Source: an uncultured euryarchaeote
GTDB lineage: Archaea > Thermoplasmatota > Poseidoniia > Poseidoniales > Poseidoniaceae
DNA: 50,223 nt
NCBI GenBank assembly: GCA_937894115.1
Contig: CALBFP010000066.1
Span: 1-50,223 of the forward strand
Direction: 5' to 3'
Of this stretch, positions 45,675-50,223 are shown piece by piece. The position numbers were made by a program, and so were the translations under genes. How positions within the stretch are numbered: the first letter of the stretch is position 1; each line of letters opens with the position of its first letter. Under the pieces are notes generated by a model. That model did no database searches and was not told where the DNA came from. It saw only the letters and a list, made by a program, of their open reading frames with translations.

Positions 45675-46478
45675 ATGCGAAAGAACATCAAATTCGATGA
45701 GGAAGACGAAGAATTCTTCGGGCAAGTCGGCTCTTTCGGCGTGCCAAAGTTCGACAACGAAATGCACGGTGGCGTGCCTCGAGGTTTTACCATGGTTGCT
45801 TTTACTGAGACCGGTTCAGGAGCTGAATTGTTTGCGAAACAGTTTATCTCTCCTGCTGAGGAATCGGAGAACACATTGTACATTTCGACCAACGAAGCGC
45901 AACCCGAAATCGTTCGCGTGTTCAAAAAATACGGTTGGCCGTTGGATGTAAGCGTGCGAACAATAGGCGAGGAATACAACGCCAACGTTTTGGAAAGGGA
46001 ACTTCTTGCCAGTCGATATCGGTTGGAAGGCTTTCGATTGGAAGACATTCAACGTCTTGCTCAAACACGATTTGTTGAGGATTCCACTCAGGATTATTTG
46101 ACCGAGGTAACCAATGAAATTATGGCGCTTGGGCCTTATTTTAGGGCCGGTATTGACAGTTTGGATTTCTTCCTCCAACGCGACGATCCCGGTCGTGTTG
46201 TTGCCATGATTCGTATGCTGCAAGCCCACACTCAAATGTACCGAGGATTGCTTCTCATCATGGTGTCTGTCAACGGATTGTCAGCCTCTATACGTCAAGA
46301 ATTATCCAGCATCGCAGACATGGTTCTAACCTTTGGTGTTCGAACCGTAGGTTCTGATTTTGAGACGTCGATGATCGTCTCTAAATTTCGAAATGCTCCT
46401 GAAAATCTGAAAATGCTTGTGTTCCGTGTCACGCCTGAAGAGGGCATCACACCAGAAACCGTGGAACGTATCGCTTGA
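45675..46478 (+). CDS. Degenerate KaiC-like protein with P-loop changed to GSGAE
   Basis: 267 residues. The N-terminal GVPKFDNEMHGGVPRGFTMV matches the KaiC start (G-x-D-x-L-x-G-G-x-P-x-G). The P-loop that should read GSGKT is ETGSGAELFAKQF at residues 45-57, so the catalytic Lys is Ala and the next residue Glu. The later half has a FFLQRDDPGR strand and a MVSVNG sensor-like strand. A helical insert lies near residues 110-140. GAGGGG precedes the ATG. Third of three tandem paralogues; it is presumably inactive as an ATPase. Confidence 0.78.
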   Translation: MRKNIKFDEEDEEFFGQVGSFGVPKFDNEMHGGVPRGFTMVAFTETGSGAELFAKQFISPAEESENTLYISTNEAQPEIVRVFKKYGWPLDVSVRTIGEEYNANVLERELLASRYRLEGFRLEDIQRLAQTRFVEDSTQDYLTEVTNEIMALGPYFRAGIDSLDFFLQRDDPGRVVAMIRMLQAHTQMYRGLLLIMVSVNGLSASIRQELSSIADMVLTFGVRTVGSDFETSMIVSKFRNAPENLKMLVFRVTPEEGITPETVERIA

Positions 46479-46532
46479 TTCATTCTGTGGAGCAAGCGAC
46501 ATCTCCAAAGAGGGTGGAGTTGAGGGTTGAAT

Positions 46533-47276
46533 ATGTCCAAGCGGGCCGCAACGGGAGGTTACGATCCTTCGGGTATTGATTTGGACGCTTGGACTGAACT
46601 TGAGGACCAACTTGAAGCAACCATACCCGACTACGATCGTGTTAACCGACTCATGACCTTCGGACAGGACAAACGCTGGCGTCGTAACGTTCGCAATCAT
46701 GCAACGAAGGGAATGAAAGTGCTGGAAGTCGGTTGCGGACCGGGAAGTTTTGCTGAAGATTTGGTTGGCCTTGATGTTACATGTCTCGACCCATCAAAGG
46801 AGATGTTGAAGGTTGCTAAAAGGCGCGTTGATGGGGCTCGTGCATCTCGTGGGGAAGCTCCTGCAGCCTATGTACAAGCACTCGCAGAGGACATTCCTCT
46901 GGACGAGAATTCCTTCGACATGGTTTTTTGCCTGTTCTCATTCCGTGATTTCCAGGACAAGAAGAAAGGTTTGCAAGAGATATATCGAGTCCTAAAACCG
47001 GGCGGTCAATTGGTCATCTGCGATGCGGGCAAGGCGAATTATTTGCACGGTCTCACTGGAAGAATTTGGATGAGTACTGTTGTTCAGTGGATGGCGCGTT
47101 GGGTTACCAAGAAGAAAGATCATCCTTGGAAAGGCCTTGCTCGCTCCTATACGCACTACGGCACCAACAAATATTATCGAAACATGATGAAAGAGGTTGG
47201 ATTCGAAGAGGTTTCTGGTCGACTTTTGTATCCGTTTATGATGTCAAGCCGATTCAAAGGACGAAAACCACAGTAG
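46533..47276 (+). CDS. UbiE/MenG-like SAM-dependent methyltransferase
   Basis: 247 residues. The class I methyltransferase fold is clear from VLEVGCGPGSFAEDL near residue 63 (SAM motif I) and VLKPGGQLVICDAGK near 150. DYDRVNRLMTFGQDKRWRR near residue 33 and YYRNMMKEVGFEEV near the end are the pattern of UbiE/COQ5, which C-methylates the ring of ubiquinone or menaquinone. It may serve the quinone of the aerobic chain. GAGGG lies 5 bases before the ATG; a TTG at 46527 is the longer choice. It lies between the KaiC-like trio and the ATP synthase genes. Confidence 0.85.
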   Translation: MSKRAATGGYDPSGIDLDAWTELEDQLEATIPDYDRVNRLMTFGQDKRWRRNVRNHATKGMKVLEVGCGPGSFAEDLVGLDVTCLDPSKEMLKVAKRRVDGARASRGEAPAAYVQALAEDIPLDENSFDMVFCLFSFRDFQDKKKGLQEIYRVLKPGGQLVICDAGKANYLHGLTGRIWMSTVVQWMARWVTKKKDHPWKGLARSYTHYGTNKYYRNMMKEVGFEEVSGRLLYPFMMSSRFKGRKPQ

Positions 47277-47353
47277 GACGCACCCGTTCTTTGAACGGAG
47301 GACTCCATTACCCTCATAAACCCCCTCTCAGTCGGAATTTCAAAGTGATTCTT

Positions 47354-47671
47354 ATGGGAATGGAAAAAGTCCTCCAGAGCATCAAAAAAGCCGAGCAGGC
47401 TGCTGAACAGACACTTTCTGACGCTCAATCAGAATCCAGTCGTATCCTCAGCGATGCTCGACGAGATGCAGCCGATCTCGTCGCCAAAGCAACAGAAGAA
47501 GCACAGGCGTCCATACAATCCACCCTCGATGCAGCAAAAGAAGCAGCGATGAAGAACGTTGTAACTGTACAAAAAGAGGGAGCGAAGGCAGTCGAATCCG
47601 TTGAATCCGATGCTGGGTCAAAGCAAGACTCCGCAGTAGCACTTATTGTCGAAAAACTACTGAATCAGTGA
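47354..47671 (+). CDS. atpH: A-type ATP synthase subunit H (peripheral stalk)
   Basis: 105 residues, nearly all helical, rich in Ala, Glu, Lys and Ser with heptad spacing. This is the coiled coil that pairs with subunit E to form the peripheral stalk. It directly precedes subunit I, then K and E, the usual archaeal order. The ATG at 47354 or the one two codons later may be the start. The frame is open back to 47066, but that is within the methyltransferase gene. The assignment rests on composition and position. Confidence 0.82.
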   Translation: MGMEKVLQSIKKAEQAAEQTLSDAQSESSRILSDARRDAADLVAKATEEAQASIQSTLDAAKEAAMKNVVTVQKEGAKAVESVESDAGSKQDSAVALIVEKLLNQ

Positions 47672-47680
47672 GGTGATGTC

Positions 47681-49720
47681 ATGTTCTCGACCGTACCAAT
47701 GTCTCGAATGACGTTAGCAGCACCTGTTGACGCCATGGCAGACATCGTTCGAGCATGTTCCGAACTTGGTTGCGTTCACATTGAAGACTACACCCAATTC
47801 GAAGAAGGGATTGGGATCGGTCACGCCGTTCAGAGCCAGGATGCGGACCGCGTAAGTGCAATGCTGGTCAAGGTTCGAGCAATTCGAAGCACCGTTTCAG
47901 TATTCAATTCGAAAGGTGCTATGTCTGCTGAAAACGCAAAATCCACTGCGGAGAAACTCGAGGCTGAAGTTGACAAAGCTCTTGCATACATCGAATCGAT
48001 TCGGGAAGCTGAAGCCGAGATTGCCAACCTCGAAGATCAAGTCCGCATTTTCGATAAATTGGCTCCTCTCAACATTTCTTTGGACCTCCTCTCTGGATAT
48101 TCTGGCGTTGAGGTTTATGTCGCTGAGACTGCGAATTCCTCGAAGGCCTCAAAGGTCTTTGCCGACATTAAAAACGACGTTGAATTCATGGCTCCAGCTG
48201 GTTTGGTCGCAGTTGCCTGCGCCCCAAACAAAGCGGCAGAGGTGCAAATGGCATTAGCGGAACTCAACGCCAAAGCGATTCAACTTCCAAGCGGTGAAGG
48301 AAAACCTGCAGAGCGAGCAAACGACGCTCGACAAGGTATCGAAAAGGCTCAGAAATCGATGGAATCCGACCAGAAAAAGCTCGACGCTTGGGCCGAAACG
48401 CACGGCTCAGATCTCGTCATTGTTGAAGAGTACCTTCAGCGAGAAGATGCGATTTTTACTTCGCCAACCTCGCTTGCTGTATCAAACCAAGCGTTTGCAC
48501 TCGATGCATGGGTTCCAACGGGCAACGCGGGGAAAGCTCGTTCAAAACTGAACAAAATGGTCTCTCACCTTGAAATTGAGGAGCACGTTGATGACCATCA
48601 TCACCACGGTGACCATGACGACCACCACGCTGAGCCTGAACCTCCCATCGCCTACCAAAACGGCAGTACGGCCGAACCGTTCGAACTTGTTGTCGACCTC
48701 GTCGGTCGTCCAAAGTACGGCACCTTTGAGCCCACCGGTTTGATTATGATTACACTCCCTCTCCTCTACGGATTAATTCTCGGAGACTTTGGCTATGGAT
48801 TTGTTATCGTTCTCTTGGCGCTCTGGCTGCGTTCGCTACCGTTTGCGAAGGAACCGATGGGCAAGAATGCCACAACCGTCCTCCTCTGGATGGGAATATG
48901 GTGTATGTTCTGGGGATTCTTGTTCGCTGAAGGGTTTGGATTCATATGGGATGAAGCATGGTCGCCACTGGATGGATTTTATGCATGGACAAAAGATCTG
49001 ACATATGGATTCAAATCGAGTGAAATCGGAACAGCACTTGGACTTGGGCATACATACATCCCATTCCATCGCGCTGATGGCGCTTTAACCGATTACGTAC
49101 TGCTTTCGGTCTACATTGGTGCATTCCACCTTTTCCTCGGTTTCATTATTGGATTCTTTAACGTCATGAAGGGCCACGGAATCGTTGCAGCCTTCTTTGA
49201 AAAGGGCAGTTGGATGATGATTCTTGGCGGTGGTTTCCTGCACATTTACGGCTTCATGAAGGGCAACAACGAATTGCTGGTCGGCACCATACCCGCTTAC
49301 GTCCTTGTTGCAGGTGTGCTCCTTCTCATTGTTGCTCTTGCAGTCTTCGAAGGCTTTGGATGGGCGGGTGGCATCATCATGGGGCCAATCGAAACATTTG
49401 GTCTTCTGGCAAACACGCTCTCATACTTGCGAATCATGGCGGTTGGCGTTGCCGGTGTCAAGATTGCAGAGATCAGCAACACCATGGGCTTCGCATCCAT
49501 GGTCGACGCCTTTTCAGCAGGAGACTATCACCTCGTTGTCGTCTTCTTCCTTCTGTGGATTGGAATCCAAACTTTCGCAATTGCTCTTGGACTCCTTTCA
49601 CCAACAATTCACGCAGCTCGTCTCCACTTTGTGGAATGGATGGGCAAGTTTTACGACGGCTCAGGCAGGGTCTTTTCCCCGCTTGGTGGCCAACCTCTCC
49701 ATGTGGAGGGGGAATCATAG
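47681..49720 (+). CDS. atpI: A-type ATP synthase subunit I (a subunit)
   Basis: 679 residues. The N-terminal soluble half (to about residue 350) is an alpha/beta region with two coiled coils, docking the peripheral stalks. The C-terminal half has about seven transmembrane helices with the ion-channel Arg in the TLSYLRIMAVGVA helix near residue 585. The family motif YGLILGDFGYG lies near 365. An unusual His-rich loop, residues 302-316 with 8 His and several Asp, precedes the membrane part. GAGGTGA lies just upstream of the ATG. Confidence 0.93.
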   Translation: MFSTVPMSRMTLAAPVDAMADIVRACSELGCVHIEDYTQFEEGIGIGHAVQSQDADRVSAMLVKVRAIRSTVSVFNSKGAMSAENAKSTAEKLEAEVDKALAYIESIREAEAEIANLEDQVRIFDKLAPLNISLDLLSGYSGVEVYVAETANSSKASKVFADIKNDVEFMAPAGLVAVACAPNKAAEVQMALAELNAKAIQLPSGEGKPAERANDARQGIEKAQKSMESDQKKLDAWAETHGSDLVIVEEYLQREDAIFTSPTSLAVSNQAFALDAWVPTGNAGKARSKLNKMVSHLEIEEHVDDHHHHGDHDDHHAEPEPPIAYQNGSTAEPFELVVDLVGRPKYGTFEPTGLIMITLPLLYGLILGDFGYGFVIVLLALWLRSLPFAKEPMGKNATTVLLWMGIWCMFWGFLFAEGFGFIWDEAWSPLDGFYAWTKDLTYGFKSSEIGTALGLGHTYIPFHRADGALTDYVLLSVYIGAFHLFLGFIIGFFNVMKGHGIVAAFFEKGSWMMILGGGFLHIYGFMKGNNELLVGTIPAYVLVAGVLLLIVALAVFEGFGWAGGIIMGPIETFGLLANTLSYLRIMAVGVAGVKIAEISNTMGFASMVDAFSAGDYHLVVVFFLLWIGIQTFAIALGLLSPTIHAARLHFVEWMGKFYDGSGRVFSPLGGQPLHVEGES

Positions 49721-49749
49721 TCCACTGGACATTAAATGGAGGTAGAAAA

Positions 49750-50049
49750 ATGAACAAGAATACCCTAAAAACAAGCCTAAGAATGATGATTGTACTCGGC
49801 GCACTCGTCCTGATTGCTCAGGGCGTAGCCGCTGATAGCCACGACGCACCAACCGACTGGGGAACCCCACTCGGTGCTGGTATTGCGTTGGGACTTGCAG
49901 CCGTTGGTGCTGGAATTTCCCAGGCCGCTATCGGTAGCGCTGCTGTCGGAATGATTGCAGAAGACGGATCCAAATTCGGTCCTGCACTCATCTTCACGGC
50001 TCTCCCTGAGTCGATTGTTATTCTCGGTGCACTGCCACTCTTCCTCTGA
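49750..50049 (+). CDS. atpK: A-type ATP synthase subunit K (c subunit) with leader peptide
   Basis: 99 residues. A signal-like N-terminus (basic, then hydrophobic to about residue 27, VAADS) is followed by the two-helix proteolipid hairpin. Helix 1 has GAGIALGLAAVGAGISQAA with Gln58; the polar loop is GMIAEDGSKFG; helix 2 has LPESIVILG with ion-binding Glu87. The c-ring rotates as ions pass through subunit I. GGAGG lies 8 bases upstream. Coupling to H+ or Na+ cannot be decided: Gln58 and Glu87-Ser88 are compatible with Na+ but not proof. Confidence 0.92.
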   Translation: MNKNTLKTSLRMMIVLGALVLIAQGVAADSHDAPTDWGTPLGAGIALGLAAVGAGISQAAIGSAAVGMIAEDGSKFGPALIFTALPESIVILGALPLFL

Positions 50050-50099
50050 AGATTGGTTTCGAAACAGACACGTTCTGTTTGACCGAAGGAGATGAAACT

Positions 50100-50223
50100 A
50101 TGACACTTGAAACACTTGCAAAAGACATTGCTGCATCTGCGGAAGCGCAGGCGGAAGCAATGGTCAAAGAAGCGAAAGCAGAAGCAAAGAACATTGTCGG
50201 GGAAGCTGAAGCCAAGGCTTCGT
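50100..50223 (+). CDS. atpE: A-type ATP synthase subunit E, 3' end beyond window (partial)
   Basis: Only the first 41 codons are present. They encode a helical, Ala/Glu/Lys-rich start (MTLETLAKDIAASAEAQAEA) typical of the coiled-coil N-terminus of subunit E, which pairs with subunit H. GAAGGAGATG lies just upstream of the ATG. It follows subunit K as in other archaeal operons. The gene runs off the end of the window. Confidence 0.85.
   Translation, partial: MTLETLAKDIAASAEAQAEAMVKEAKAEAKNIVGEAEAKAS

Noticed and set aside
43176-46478. Archaellum operon
   Set aside because: There is a pilin-like protein and KaiC-like genes, but no FlaI or FlaJ homologue, so only a loose analogy remains.
44294-46478. 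Circadian clock (KaiABC)
   Set aside because: Single-domain KaiC-like proteins are common in archaea without a clock; no KaiB is present.
1-50223. CRISPR arrays, insertion sequences, prophage or integrase
   Set aside because: Scanning by eye found no regular repeats with spacers, no transposase motifs and no phage genes.

Overview
The window looks like a chromosomal segment of an uncultured, aerobic, heterotrophic euryarchaeon of the Thermoplasmatota, most like a marine Group II (Poseidoniales-type) genome. The evidence is the mix of genes. Archaeal markers are RNA polymerase subunit K, PurP, the GHMP-type shikimate kinase, 3-dehydroquinate synthase II, the ADH-synthase start of aromatic biosynthesis, an A-type ATP synthase operon and KaiC-like proteins. 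Aerobic or heterotrophic functions are CtaA/CtaB for heme A/O, acyl-CoA dehydrogenase, a fused 2-oxoacid dehydrogenase E1, tryptophan 2,3-dioxygenase and a secreted subtilase. The assignment rests on gene content recognised by eye, not on a phylogeny.

Coding is very dense. I see no gene-free stretch over about 300 bases, no rRNA, no CRISPR array, no insertion sequence and no integrase. There is one tRNA, tRNA-Ser(GCU), with its CCA encoded. Many neighbouring genes overlap by 4 bases (ATGA or GTGA), and several starts carry a clear GGAGG or GAGGTGA ribosome binding site.

Layout. 1-6.2 kb holds a small acidic protein, a VTT/TVP38 membrane protein, a fused E1 alpha-beta, a Na+/Ca2+ exchanger-type protein and an acyl-CoA dehydrogenase. 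6.2-10 kb holds an acidic hypothetical, a MobA-like nucleotidyltransferase, XdhC, an Old Yellow Enzyme-type oxidoreductase and oligoribonuclease. 10-16.2 kb holds a membrane protein of 1322 residues with about 36 hydrophobic segments, divergent from a membrane-anchored subtilase. 16.3-21.7 kb holds a three-subunit molybdenum hydroxylase whose FAD subunit has a Cys-rich insert like that of 4-hydroxybenzoyl-CoA reductase, coupled to a secreted protein. 21.8-26.8 kb holds a DUF4350 / MoxR / DUF58 / membrane protein operon. 26.8-32 kb (minus) holds the archaeal early aromatic pathway together with chorismate synthase and aspartate kinase. 32-37.8 kb holds a coiled-coil protein with a DUF2135-like domain, PurP, tryptophan 2,3-dioxygenase, an SMR transporter, TspO, RpoK and a membrane-anchored thioredoxin-fold protein. 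37.9-40 kb holds CtaA, CtaB and the tRNA. 40-47.3 kb holds a large secreted protein, a pilin-like protein with a lamin-tail-like domain, three tandem KaiC-like proteins (only the first with an intact P-loop) and a UbiE-like methyltransferase. 47.4 kb to the end is the start of the A-type ATP synthase operon (H, I, K, E).

How the genes fit together. The MobA-like protein and XdhC at 6.9-8.4 kb are typical maturation factors for the molybdenum hydroxylase at 16.3-20.7 kb. Aspartate kinase supplies the aspartate-semialdehyde branch used by the archaeal aromatic pathway encoded beside it. Tryptophan dioxygenase, TspO, CtaA and CtaB form a loose heme/porphyrin-related neighbourhood. The candidates most worth following as new biology are the HBCR-like molybdenum hydroxylase with its odd extensions and coupled secreted protein, the one-active-plus-two-degenerate KaiC trio, and the giant membrane protein.
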